Position numbers and translations under genes: made by a program
Part shown: piece after piece, positions 45,116 through 55,539 of the stretch
Numbering within the stretch: position 1 is the stretch's first letter
Layout: every line of letters begins with the position of its first letter
Notes under the pieces: model-generated
Told to the model about the DNA's origin: nothing
Database searches by the model: none
The model's input: the letters and a program-made list of their open reading frames with translations, nothing else
Assembly (NCBI RefSeq): GCF_027497995.1
Contig: NZ_JAODBT010000001.1
Span: 62,001-126,000, forward strand
From: Stenotrophomonas sp. Iso1
GTDB lineage: Bacteria; Pseudomonadota; Gammaproteobacteria; Xanthomonadales; Xanthomonadaceae
Reading direction: 5' to 3'
Length of the DNA stretch: 64,000 nucleotides

Positions 45116-48076
45116 ATGACAGTCGTATCCACTTCTGCACGCTGTCGCAGAACGCGCACTTCTGTAATGCACCGGCCACTTCCACAAGCAGGCAAGCTCG
45201 CCGTTGGGTTGGCGTTCGCACTGTGGGGAAGTCCCTTACTGGTTGCACCGGCGTTCGCACAGAGTGCCGATTCCAAAGACGCCGTCAGCCTGGATGCCGT
45301 GATGGTGACCGGCTCGCGCTTGATGCGCACCGACCTGGATGCCCCCAGCCCGACCACCATGGTCACCCGCGAGGATATCCAGGCCTCCGGCAGTGCCACC
45401 ATCGAATCTGTACTCAACGAGTTCCCGCAGCTGGCTGCCGGCAATACCTCCAGCGTCAACAACGGGGGTGGCTCGGGTGTGTTGACCGCCAACCTGCGCG
45501 GGCTCGGTGCCAACCGCACGCTGACGCTAGTCAATGGTCGCCGCTTCATGCCGGCCAACTCCGACGGCGTGGTGGACCTTGCCACCATCCCCGACGCGCT
45601 CATCGAGAACGTGGAAATCGTCACCGGCGGCGCGTCAGCCGTGTATGGCTCCGACGCCATTGCCGGTGCCGTCAACTTCATCATGCGCCGCAACTTCAGC
45701 GGCATCGAAGCGGCGTACACCCACGGGCAGACCTCGGAAGGCGATGGGGCCTTCGACAAGTACGACATCACCCTGGGCGGTAACTTTGCCGATGACCGCG
45801 GCAATGCGGTGATCTCGATCAGCCGTACCGATCGCGATCCGGTGCTGCAGGGCGCGCGTGATTTTTCCAAGGTGCCGCTGGATACAGTGGACGGCAAGCT
45901 GGTGCCCGGTGGTTCGGGCTCCATTCCCGGGACGCGTATTGGGTTGAGTGGCAGCCAGCTCGGCTCGCTGGTGGGTGTGAACCTCAACGCCGGTGGCGAC
46001 TGCAGTGCCATGACGGGCATCCGCTTCGGTGACAACGGCACACCACTGCCGTACTGCAACCCGCAGGATGCCTACAACTACGCGGACTTGAATTACCTGC
46101 AACGCCCGCTGGAGCGCACCCAGGTGACGGCGCTGGCCAACTACAAGGTCAACGATGCCGTCGAAGCGTATGCCGAGGTGTACTACTCCGATTCGGCCAA
46201 CCGCTATCAGCAGGCACCGGATTCGTTCACGCCGGTAACGCCGGGTGCGGGTTCCTCGACGTTGCTGGTTCCCAACTTCGCCAACAATCCGGTGCTGCTG
46301 CCGGCCGTGCGGCAGTTCTTTGCCGACAACGCACACATCTTTGACCCGGATGGTGATGGCACGGCCAGCATCATTGGTGCCGGTCGTCGTGCTGACGAAC
46401 TTGGCCCGCGCTATTACACGTATGACCGCACCAGTCGCAATCTGGTCGGTGGCCTGCGCGGCGATTTTGAGATGGGAGGGGACCACTGGTGGCGTTGGGA
46501 TGCCTTCGTGCAGGAACAGCACACCCGCACCGATACCACCCAGAACAACATGATCAACCAGGCGCGGTTGGCGCAGGCGCTCAATGCCACTGTGGATGGC
46601 GCCGGCAACCTGGTCTGCGTCAATCAGGCCAGTGGCTGCGTGCCGGCCAGTATCTTCGGCCTGGGTTCGATCAGCGCCGGTTCGGCGGCGTTCCTCACGC
46701 CGCAGCGTGCGCATACCGAAACCTTTGATCGCACGGTGGTGGGGGCAAGCCTGAGCGGTTCGTTGTTCGACCTGCCGGCCGGTTCAGTGGCAATGGCCTT
46801 CGGTGCCGAATACCGCAAGGACGAGTACGCCTTCCAGCCCAGCCCGATGGATGTGGCCGGCGAGTACGGTGCGGTGTCGCAGACGCCGATGTCTGGCGAG
46901 TACAGCGTGCGTGAACTGTTCACCGAATTCCGGGTGCCGCTGCTCAGTGGTGCGCGTTTTGCAGAGAGCCTGGCCATCGAAGGTGCGGCGCGCTATTCGG
47001 ATTACTCGACCATTGGTGGCGTCAACACCTGGAAGATCGGCCTGGAATGGGCGCCGACAGATTGGATGCGTTTCCGCAGTGCCTACAACGTCGCCATCCG
47101 CGCGCCGTCGTTGAACGAGCTGTACTCACCGCAGTCACGCGGCTTTACCGCCGGTGTTGATCCCTGCACCGCATCGGCCAACCCCAGCGCGGCACAGCAG
47201 CAGCTGTGCATCCAGCAGGGCGTGCCGGCAGCGGACCTGCCGAACTTCTCGCAGGGCTCGGTCGGCTTTGAACGCACCACCGGCGGCAATCCGAACCTCA
47301 CCGAGGAGAAGTCCAATACCTTCACCGTCGGTGCGGTGTTCAACATCCCGGCAGTGGAAGGGCTCAACTTCGCGGTGGATTACTTCCAGGTGGAAGTGGA
47401 AGACGCGATCACCAGCCTGAGTGCCAACCAGATGCTGGCCGACTGCTTCAGCCAGCTCGATCCCAACTCCACCACCTGCCGCTCCATCATCCGCCTGCCC
47501 AATGGCCAGATCGACGATGTGCGCTCCACCCTGCAGAACGTGGGCAAGCTCAAGGCGCGCGGCCTGGACTTCCAGACCGACTACCGCTTCAGCGTGCCGT
47601 GGGGCATCGGTGGCAACGACGGCAATGTATCGCTGACCCTGCTCACCAGCTGGTTGTTTGAACGCTCCATGCAGGTGCTCAGCAACCAGCCCGAGCTGGA
47701 CTGTGCCGGCTACATGGGCGGCGGCTGCGGCGGCGGTACCGGCGCGATCATGATCCCGGACTTCAAGCTCAACCTGACGGCCGGCTACAAGAGTGGGCCG
47801 CTGTCAGTACGGGTACAGAGCCGCATGATCGACAGCTTCAACCTGCGCCCGGGCCTGACTGCTGCGGTCAACAAGGCACCGCGCGTGTGGTACTTCGACA
47901 GCAACGCGACGTTCGACTTCAACGACCACGTCCAGTTCTTTGCCGGTATCGACAACCTGTTCGACAAGCAGCCGCCGATCCTCGGCACCGGACTTGCCGG
48001 TGATGCCAACACCGATGTCGGCGTCTACGACGTGCTCGGCCGGCGTTACAACGCTGGCATCCGCGTGAAGTTCTGA
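45116..48076 (+). CDS. TonB-dependent receptor of the hydroxyproline locus
   Basis: A 986-residue receptor. ATG 45116 has a GGGAGAGAG ribosome site; the signal peptide has a long N-region and ends near APAFAQSA (a start at 45167 is a shorter alternative). The plug contains SATIESVLNEFPQLAAGN, ANLRGLGANRTLTLVNGRR and VEIVTGGASAVYGSDAIAGAVNF, a style common in receptors for peptides and oligosaccharides. The barrel ends with YNAGIRVKF. Its place between secreted proline peptidases and the amidohydrolase/GH127 genes suggests it imports (glyco)peptides from plant cell-wall protein; that ligand is inference. Confidence 0.88.
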   Translation: MTVVSTSARCRRTRTSVMHRPLPQAGKLAVGLAFALWGSPLLVAPAFAQSADSKDAVSLDAVMVTGSRLMRTDLDAPSPTTMVTREDIQASGSATIESVLNEFPQLAAGNTSSVNNGGGSGVLTANLRGLGANRTLTLVNGRRFMPANSDGVVDLATIPDALIENVEIVTGGASAVYGSDAIAGAVNFIMRRNFSGIEAAYTHGQTSEGDGAFDKYDITLGGNFADDRGNAVISISRTDRDPVLQGARDFSKVPLDTVDGKLVPGGSGSIPGTRIGLSGSQLGSLVGVNLNAGGDCSAMTGIRFGDNGTPLPYCNPQDAYNYADLNYLQRPLERTQVTALANYKVNDAVEAYAEVYYSDSANRYQQAPDSFTPVTPGAGSSTLLVPNFANNPVLLPAVRQFFADNAHIFDPDGDGTASIIGAGRRADELGPRYYTYDRTSRNLVGGLRGDFEMGGDHWWRWDAFVQEQHTRTDTTQNNMINQARLAQALNATVDGAGNLVCVNQASGCVPASIFGLGSISAGSAAFLTPQRAHTETFDRTVVGASLSGSLFDLPAGSVAMAFGAEYRKDEYAFQPSPMDVAGEYGAVSQTPMSGEYSVRELFTEFRVPLLSGARFAESLAIEGAARYSDYSTIGGVNTWKIGLEWAPTDWMRFRSAYNVAIRAPSLNELYSPQSRGFTAGVDPCTASANPSAAQQQLCIQQGVPAADLPNFSQGSVGFERTTGGNPNLTEEKSNTFTVGAVFNIPAVEGLNFAVDYFQVEVEDAITSLSANQMLADCFSQLDPNSTTCRSIIRLPNGQIDDVRSTLQNVGKLKARGLDFQTDYRFSVPWGIGGNDGNVSLTLLTSWLFERSMQVLSNQPELDCAGYMGGGCGGGTGAIMIPDFKLNLTAGYKSGPLSVRVQSRMIDSFNLRPGLTAAVNKAPRVWYFDSNATFDFNDHVQFFAGIDNLFDKQPPILGTGLAGDANTDVGVYDVLGRRYNAGIRVKF

Positions 48077-48082
48077 CCGGCG

Positions 48083-48112
48083 GGTACCGCGTCGCATCCA
48101 CGGCGCGGTACC
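48083..48112 (+). terminator. Hairpin after the receptor gene
   Basis: Arms GGTACCGCG / CGCGGTACC with a 12-nt loop begin 7 bp past the receptor stop. No T run is present, so termination is unproven. Confidence 0.5.
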
Positions 48113-48132
48113 ACTGCCATCACATACCAAAC

Positions 48133-48165
48133 AGCGCTTCCCGCAGCAGGGCTTCGGGAAGCGCT
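48133..48165. repeat. Second hairpin before the amidohydrolase gene
   Basis: Arms AGCGCTTCCCG / CGGGAAGCGCT enclose an 11-nt loop. It ends 17 bp before the AGGAGGGG ribosome site of the GTG-started amidohydrolase and might modulate its translation. Confidence 0.5.
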
Positions 48166-48192
48166 TCGCGCGGCAACGCGCAGGAGGGGACG

Positions 48193-49803
48193 GTGCGACT
48201 CAGGAAACGTTGGTTGTTGGGCATGCTCGGCGTGATGGTGTGCCAGGCGTCATGGGTGCAGGCGGGGCCCAGTGCACGTGATATTCCGCAGCGGGACGTG
48301 GGCGAGGGCCCGTTTGCACGCTTGGTGATCCGCAACGTGGACATCATCGACGGCACCGGTGCGCCCATCCAGGGTCCGTATGACGTGGTGATCCAGAAAG
48401 ACCGGGTCACTGAAATCCGTTCCATCGGTGCGCCGGGCGGTATTGATCCCAGCAAACGCGCGGCGGCAGGTGATCGGGAAATCGACGGCACCGGCTTCAC
48501 ACTGCTGCCGGGGTTCGTTGACACGCACGTGCACCTGCACGGCGACAACGACAGCCAGGGCGTGCCGCCGGAATACATTCTCAAGCTGTGGCTCGCCCAC
48601 GGCGTGACCACCGCGCGCGAACTGGGCAGCGGCAAACCGATTGAGTGGTTGGCGGACGTGAAGCGGCGCAGCGAGGCCAACGAAATCGTCTCGCCACGGC
48701 TGGACATCTACCCGTTCTTCAACGCGATACAGCCCGGCATCAACACCCCGGCATTGGCGCGCGATGCGGTGCGCAACGCCCGCAAGCGGGGCGCCGATGG
48801 CATCAAGTTCATCGGCGCTATCCCGGAGGACGTGCTGTTTGCCGCACTGGATGAAGCCGAGAAGATCGGCATGCGCACCACCATGCACCACTCGCAGCAG
48901 ATGGTGGCCTACGCCAACGTGCTCAAGACCGCTGCTCACGGATTGGATTCGATGGAGCATTGGTACGGCCTGCCGGAGGCAATGTTCACCGATCGTCGCC
49001 TGCAGCAGTGGCCGGTGGCATTCAACAACACCGACGAGCAGTGGCGCTTCGCCGAGGCTGGCAGGCTGTGGCAGCAGACCGCCGAGCCGGACAGCGAGCG
49101 GTGGAATGCGGTGATGGATGAACTGCTGGAGCGCGACTTCGCACTCAGCCCCACCTTCGTTGCCTACCTGGCCAGCCGCGACCTGATGCGCATGACCAAC
49201 GCCAGCTGGCACGACGCCTACACCTTGCCGGCGCTGTGGGATTTCTATCGCCCCAGCCGCCATCACCACGGCTCCTATTGGTTCGACTGGACGCTGGAAC
49301 ATGAGGTGGATTGGCGCAACAACTATCGGCTGTGGATGCGCTTCGTCAACGACTACAAGAACCGTGGCGGGCTGGTCGGCGTGGGCAGTGACAGCGGCTA
49401 CATCTACAACCTGTATGGCTTCGGCTATGTGCAGGAAATGGAGCTGCTGCGCGAGGCCGGCTTCAGTTCGCTGGAAGTGCTGCATGCAGCAACCGGTGTT
49501 GGCGCGAAGATACTGGGTCACGAAGACGTTGCCGGCAACGTGCGGGTCGGGCGCAAGGCCGACCTGGTACTGGTGCGTGGCAATCCGGTCGCCAACCTGA
49601 AGTTGCTGTACGGCACCGGCACCATCCTGCTGGATGACAAGACCGACCGCGTGCATCGCGTGGGCGGTGTTGATTTCACCATCAAGGACGGCATCGTCTA
49701 CGACGCCGGCAAGCTGCGCGAAGACGTGCGACGCATGGTCAGCCAGGCCAAGGTGGCTGCCGGTTTACCGGACGCACCCATGAAGGTGGAACACGATGAC
49801 TAA
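48193..49803 (+). CDS. Secreted amidohydrolase, possible prolidase
   Basis: A 536-residue amidohydrolase-superfamily protein started by GTG behind AGGAGGGG. Residues 1-24 form a signal peptide (ending WVQAGP). Metal-site residues are visible in order: His112 and His114 (DTHVHLHG), Lys205 (GIKFIGAI, a candidate carboxylated lysine), His232/His233 (MHHSQQ), His256 (SMEHWYG) and an Asp in VGVGSDSG. This layout occurs in imidazolonepropionase-like enzymes and in the Xaa-Pro dipeptidases of the superfamily. In this context I favour hydrolysis of X-Pro/X-Hyp or modified peptides, without proof. It overlaps the GH127 gene by 8 bp. Confidence 0.82.
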   Translation: MRLRKRWLLGMLGVMVCQASWVQAGPSARDIPQRDVGEGPFARLVIRNVDIIDGTGAPIQGPYDVVIQKDRVTEIRSIGAPGGIDPSKRAAAGDREIDGTGFTLLPGFVDTHVHLHGDNDSQGVPPEYILKLWLAHGVTTARELGSGKPIEWLADVKRRSEANEIVSPRLDIYPFFNAIQPGINTPALARDAVRNARKRGADGIKFIGAIPEDVLFAALDEAEKIGMRTTMHHSQQMVAYANVLKTAAHGLDSMEHWYGLPEAMFTDRRLQQWPVAFNNTDEQWRFAEAGRLWQQTAEPDSERWNAVMDELLERDFALSPTFVAYLASRDLMRMTNASWHDAYTLPALWDFYRPSRHHHGSYWFDWTLEHEVDWRNNYRLWMRFVNDYKNRGGLVGVGSDSGYIYNLYGFGYVQEMELLREAGFSSLEVLHAATGVGAKILGHEDVAGNVRVGRKADLVLVRGNPVANLKLLYGTGTILLDDKTDRVHRVGGVDFTIKDGIVYDAGKLREDVRRMVSQAKVAAGLPDAPMKVEHDD

Positions 49804-52189
49804 GGCGGGTATCGGTGCGGTTGCACGCGACAAACGCAGCGTGCTGAACGTCGACCGGCGCCGCTTTCTGGCCTGGAGTGCGATGGCCGCTGCTGCGGGG
49901 ATGGTTGGCTTTCCTGAAACCGTGGCCGCACTTTCGCCCTCGCTGCCACGGCAGTCACTCGGCAGCCAAGTGCGACTGTCGCCGTCGGTGTTCCACGATT
50001 CGGTGGAGACGACGCACCGTTACCTGATGCGATTGTCCGCTGACCGGCTGCTGCATAACTTTCGCGAGCAGAGTGGCTTGGCAGCGAAGGCCGAGGTCTA
50101 TGGCGGATGGGAATCAGACACCATCGCCGGGCACACGCTGGGCCATTATCTGAGTGCCCTGTCGTTGATGTACGCAGGCAGCGACAAGGAAGACTGCAAG
50201 GCACGCGCCGACTATATCGTCAGCGAGTTGCGCGCCTGCCAGCAGTCCGGCGGTGACGGCTATGTGGCTGGCTTCACCCGCAAACGTGCCGACGGCACGG
50301 TGGAAGGCGGTCGTGTGGTGCTGGACGAAGTGTCGCGCGGCGACATCCGTGCCCTGCCGTTCGATCTCAACGGCAGCTGGGCACCGTTCTATACGTGGCA
50401 CAAGTTGCTGGCAGGCCTGCTGGACGCACACCGCTGTTGCGGAAATGCCGATGCACTGAAGGTGTTGGAAGGCATCGCTAACTACATTGAAGGCAAGCTG
50501 GCGCCACTGAATCACACACAGATGCAACAGCTGCTCGACTGCGAATTCGGCGGCATGCAGGAGTCGCTGGCCGAACTGGGTGCACGCACCGGCAATACGC
50601 GCTGGCTGCAACTGGCCGCGCGCTTTTCGCATGAAAAGGTGGTTGAGCCACTGGCATCCGGCAAGGATGAGCTCAATCGCCTGCATGCCAATACGCAGAT
50701 CCCCAAACTGTTGGGTGTTGCCCGCCAGTTCGAGCTGCAGGCGCGCAAGTCCGATGCCGCCGCCGCGTTGTTCTTCTGGCAGCGGGTGAGCGGTCACCAC
50801 AGCTATGCCATTGGCGGCAACGCTGACCGCGAGTACTTCCAGTCGCCGGATACGATCTCGCGCTATCTCACCGAGCAGACCTGCGAGCACTGCAACACGC
50901 TGAACATGATCCGGCTGTCGCGCTACCTGTATCGCTGGTCGGGCGATGCGCGTTACTACGACTACATCGAACGCGCGCAGTACAACCACGTGCTGTCGCA
51001 ACAGCATCCCGATGGCGGTCGCTTCACCTACATGACGCCGATGCTCAGTGGCGAGGCACGCAACTATTCCGAGCCGGAAGGCGAGTTCTGGTGCTGTGTT
51101 GGCACCGGCATGGAAAGCCACGCCAGCTTCAGCGATGACATCTTCTGGCGGGACGGCAGCGATATCACCGTCAACCTTTACATTCCCGCCATGTTTGCGG
51201 ATACGCAGCGCGGTATCGGCTTGCAGTTGGAAACGCAGCTTCCGCAGAGTGGGCAGGTGCGACTGACCGTCACCAGTAATCGCGATGCTTCATTGCAACG
51301 GCTGCGCTTGCGAATGCCGCCGTGGGCCGGCAGGGCCAGCGTGCTGCGCAACGGCACGCCGCAGACATTGCATGCCAGTGAGGGTTATCTGGAATTTCCC
51401 GGGCCTTGGCAGGCGGGCGACCAGCTGCAGCTGGAGTTCGCGATGGCGTTGCAGGTGGAGCCATGCGCGGATGACGCAACGGTGGTGGCACTGCGTCGCG
51501 GCCCCTGTGTGCTGGCGGCCGATCTCGGCCCTGCCGATCAACCTTGGGACGGTAGGGAGCCGTGGATCGCGGCCGATGATATGGCGTCGGCATTTGCCGC
51601 CGCGCGCAATGACGGTACCTTTCTGGCAACTTTGCCATCGCATCCTCAGGGGCTGCGCTTTGCCCCGTTCCACGGCCTGCATGATCGCCGTCATGCGGTG
51701 TATTTCCGACATCTGGACCCCGCGGCACTGGCGCGCCGTGACAGTGAACGTGCAGCCGAGGCGTCAACCGAAGCGCGGTTGGCCGAACGCCAGATCGATC
51801 ACCTGCAGCTCGGTGACGAGGCCGACGAAACGGCACATCGTTTGGCGACGGCGGGCAACTCGTATGCCTTGGCGTATCGACGCCAGAAGGGGCGCGACGT
51901 GCGCACCGGCGGGCGGATGATGTTCACCCTGCAGGGCAAGCGCCCGGCGACGGTCCTGCGCCTGCGTTACTGGGGCGAGGAGCATCGCCGCCGCTTTGCG
52001 GTTGCGGTCAATGGCGTGGTGCTGGCCAATGAAATACTGGACGGCGGCCGTGGCGATCGTTTCGTCGACGTGGACTATCAACTGCCTGCATCGCTGCAGG
52101 TACCGGTTGAAGGGGGCTGGCAGGTCCGCATCGAACCGGAAGCCGGCTACTCGGCCGGCCCGGTGTTCGGGGCGTGGCTGCTGTCTTGA
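49796..52189 (+). CDS. Tat-exported GH127 (DUF1680) glycosidase, probable beta-L-arabinofuranosidase
   Basis: A 797-residue member of DUF1680. The N-terminus has a twin-arginine signal (DRRRFLAWS, Arg21-Arg23, then a hydrophobic stretch ending TVAAL). The alpha/alpha barrel carries the GH127 active-site set: Glu346 (GGNADREYF), Glu364 and Cys366 (TCEHCNTLNM), and Cys433-Cys434 (EFWCCVGTG), matching the Glu/Cys zinc site and cysteine nucleophile of Bifidobacterium HypBA1. HypBA1 removes beta-L-arabinofuranose from hydroxyproline-linked oligosaccharides of extensin. The 8-bp overlap with the amidohydrolase ties it to the hydroxyproline locus. Export in folded state fits a metal-cysteine enzyme. 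Confidence 0.88.
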   Translation: MTKAGIGAVARDKRSVLNVDRRRFLAWSAMAAAAGMVGFPETVAALSPSLPRQSLGSQVRLSPSVFHDSVETTHRYLMRLSADRLLHNFREQSGLAAKAEVYGGWESDTIAGHTLGHYLSALSLMYAGSDKEDCKARADYIVSELRACQQSGGDGYVAGFTRKRADGTVEGGRVVLDEVSRGDIRALPFDLNGSWAPFYTWHKLLAGLLDAHRCCGNADALKVLEGIANYIEGKLAPLNHTQMQQLLDCEFGGMQESLAELGARTGNTRWLQLAARFSHEKVVEPLASGKDELNRLHANTQIPKLLGVARQFELQARKSDAAAALFFWQRVSGHHSYAIGGNADREYFQSPDTISRYLTEQTCEHCNTLNMIRLSRYLYRWSGDARYYDYIERAQYNHVLSQQHPDGGRFTYMTPMLSGEARNYSEPEGEFWCCVGTGMESHASFSDDIFWRDGSDITVNLYIPAMFADTQRGIGLQLETQLPQSGQVRLTVTSNRDASLQRLRLRMPPWAGRASVLRNGTPQTLHASEGYLEFPGPWQAGDQLQLEFAMALQVEPCADDATVVALRRGPCVLAADLGPADQPWDGREPWIAADDMASAFAAARNDGTFLATLPSHPQGLRFAPFHGLHDRRHAVYFRHLDPAALARRDSERAAEASTEARLAERQIDHLQLGDEADETAHRLATAGNSYALAYRRQKGRDVRTGGRMMFTLQGKRPATVLRLRYWGEEHRRRFAVAVNGVVLANEILDGGRGDRFVDVDYQLPASLQVPVEGGWQVRIEPEAGYSAGPVFGAWLLS

Positions 52190-52199
52190 ATCCGCTGTT

Positions 52200-52312
52200 G
52201 TAGGGGCGACTTCAGTCGCGAAGCTGACGACGGCTCCAACTGGAACGTATCTGCAATTGCATTACGTCGACAGTGATGGCTCCATCAGCCTCGCGGCCGA
52301 GGCCGCTCCTAC
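52200..52312. repeat. Inverted pair of GTAG-type REP elements
   Basis: Two 25-bp REP-like units face each other: 52200-52224 (GTAGGGGCGACTTCAGTCGC, then GAAGC) and 52288-52312 read on the minus strand (GTAGGAGCGGCCTCGGCCGC, then GAGGC). Each has the GTAG head and an internal stem. They fill the gap between the convergent GH127 and Ldh-family genes. GTAG-headed REPs are known in Stenotrophomonas and Pseudomonas. Confidence 0.85.
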
Positions 52313-52347
52313 ATGCCTGCGGTGGGCAAGCCGCCAGCCGCAGCAAA

Positions 52348-53382
52348 TCACCCCGGTATCACCCGCGCCGCCGGATCATCCCGCAGCGCCACCAGCTCCG
52401 CATACAGCTGCTCGGGAATACGTACGCCATCTACCAGGCTCCTGGCTCTGGCTTCATAGCGACGCTGCGAGGGCAGACGCGCGCCACTGGGCACGAAAGC
52501 ATCCAACAACGTTTCTGCACGCGTCATATGCGACGCGGGATCACCGCTGATGAAGCGCGACGGATCCAACGCCAGCACCAGTTCACCGTGATACGGCGAG
52601 CCGCCCGCACCGGCATCGTGGCGCAGTGATTCCAGGCTGGTGAGGTCACCGATCAATGGGCCGGCAATCAGTTCGATCATCGTCGACAGCGCCGAGCCCT
52701 TGTGACCACCGAAGGTCAGCATCGCGCCGCCTTCCACCACGGCCTGCGGACTGGTGGTGGCGTTGCCGTCAGCGTCGATGGCCCAGCCTTCGGGAATCGA
52801 CTCACCGGCACGGCGCCGCAGCTCGATTTCGCCGCGTGCCACCGCACTGGTGGCGAAGTCGAATACATACGGCGGTTTGTCGTGGCGCGGCCAACCGAAC
52901 GCGAACGGGTTGGTTCCCAACAGCGGTTCGCGTCCGCCGGCGGGCGCGACCCACGCATGGCTGGGGTTGCAGGCCATGCCCACCAGCCCTGCATCCGTCA
53001 GTCGTTCAATCTCCGGCCAGAGTGCGGAAAAGTGCACGCAGTGATTGATCGCCATCGCGGCGATACCGTTGCGATGCGCTTTTTCGATCAGATGTGGCAA
53101 CCCGGCTTCGAACGCCAGCAGCGAGTAACCCCCACGCGCGTCAACGCGCACGATGGCCGGCGCTTGGTCATGCACACTGGGTACGGCAGTGCCATCCACC
53201 TTGCCGGTCTTGAGCGAATGCGCACATACCAGGGTGCGGTATAGGCCATGCGAGGTGCAGCCATCGCGTTCGCCGGCGACGATGGTGTCGGTCAGCGTCC
53301 GCACATGGCCGTCGGAGAATCCGGCGTTGGCGAGAATGGTGGCAACCAGCGTGCGCGCGTCGGCCAGTGACAGTTGAATCAT
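52348..53382 (-). CDS. Ldh-family (malate/lactate dehydrogenase type 2) oxidoreductase, probable cyclic imine reductase
   Basis: A 344-residue protein of the MDH/LDH-2 family, which has its own NAD(P) fold without a Rossmann GxGxxG. Conserved features are GCTSHGLYR near residue 45, AINHCVHFSALWPEIERL, GTNPFAFGWP and the GGHKGSALSTMIELIAG segment. Members include delta1-pyrroline/piperideine-2-carboxylate reductases that act in proline and hydroxyproline metabolism, as well as malate, ureidoglycolate and sulfolactate dehydrogenases. At the edge of this locus an imine reductase making L-proline is the best guess. It is convergent with the GH127 gene, so it is not in the same transcript. Confidence 0.8.
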   Translation of the reverse strand: MIQLSLADARTLVATILANAGFSDGHVRTLTDTIVAGERDGCTSHGLYRTLVCAHSLKTGKVDGTAVPSVHDQAPAIVRVDARGGYSLLAFEAGLPHLIEKAHRNGIAAMAINHCVHFSALWPEIERLTDAGLVGMACNPSHAWVAPAGGREPLLGTNPFAFGWPRHDKPPYVFDFATSAVARGEIELRRRAGESIPEGWAIDADGNATTSPQAVVEGGAMLTFGGHKGSALSTMIELIAGPLIGDLTSLESLRHDAGAGGSPYHGELVLALDPSRFISGDPASHMTRAETLLDAFVPSGARLPSQRRYEARARSLVDGVRIPEQLYAELVALRDDPAARVIPG

Positions 53383-53531
53383 CGGATGCGGCTCCCTGCA
53401 GGATCAAAGAAGCGCGCATTCACCGGGCGTCAGGTGCCACGCATCGGCAGAAGCGCGCGGATCGATGGTGTCATGCAGCGCGGCAACTGGCTGCGTTGGA
53501 AACCACGTGGAACGTGCTGATAAAAGTCGAA

Positions 53532-53950
53532 TGGCGAAAGTGGCCCTCATCCGTCCTTCGCGCACCGGCATTCGGCACACCATACGCCTCACTTCCCGGG
53601 CGGCTTCGCCGTGCAACTCGGCAATCCTGGCGAGTTGTCGTCCCGCAGGCAGGAGAGGGGAGAGTGCAACGCACTGCTCTTGCTGCCCCCTCTTCCGCAG
53701 GCGGGAGAAGGGAGAGTGCAACGTACTGCTCTTGCTGACCCTCTCCGGCAGGCGGGAGAAGGGAGAGTGCAGCGTACTGCTCTTGCTGTCCCTCTCCCAC
53801 AGGCGGGAGAAGGGAGAGTGCAACGCACTGCTCTTGCTGTCCCTCTCCGGCAGGCGGGAGAAGGGAGAGTGCAGCGTACTGCTCTTGCTGTCCCCTCTCC
53901 CGCAGGCGGGAGAGGGGTAGGGGTGAGGGCGGCTCTCAAGCTTCTAACGC
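53532..53950. repeat. Composite dispersed repeat, copy 2, with amplified 51-bp unit
   Basis: It matches the element at 29836-30050 in order and sequence at both ends but is longer because an internal unit is repeated (see 53645-53901). It lies between the Ldh-family gene and gltD. Several frames read through it only because 51 is a multiple of 3. Confidence 0.85.
53645..53901. repeat. Tandem array of five 51-52-bp units
   Basis: Units begin with (G/A)CAGGCGGGAGAAGG at 53645, 53697, 53748, 53799 and 53850, with a shortened sixth at 53902. Each unit contains GGGAGAGTGCA(A/G)CG(C/T)ACTGC, CTCTTGCTG and CTCTCC, so neighbouring units form CTCTCCGGCAGGCGGGAG-type hairpins. Units differ by only a few bases. 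Confidence 0.93.
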
Positions 53951-53951
53951 T

Positions 53952-55535
<1,584 letters not shown>

Positions 55536-55539
55536 GGCT

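Noticed and set aside
53645..53930. Regular 51-bp array as a possible CRISPR array
   Set aside because: The whole unit repeats, with no unique spacers and no cas genes nearby. It is an ordinary tandem repeat inside a dispersed element.
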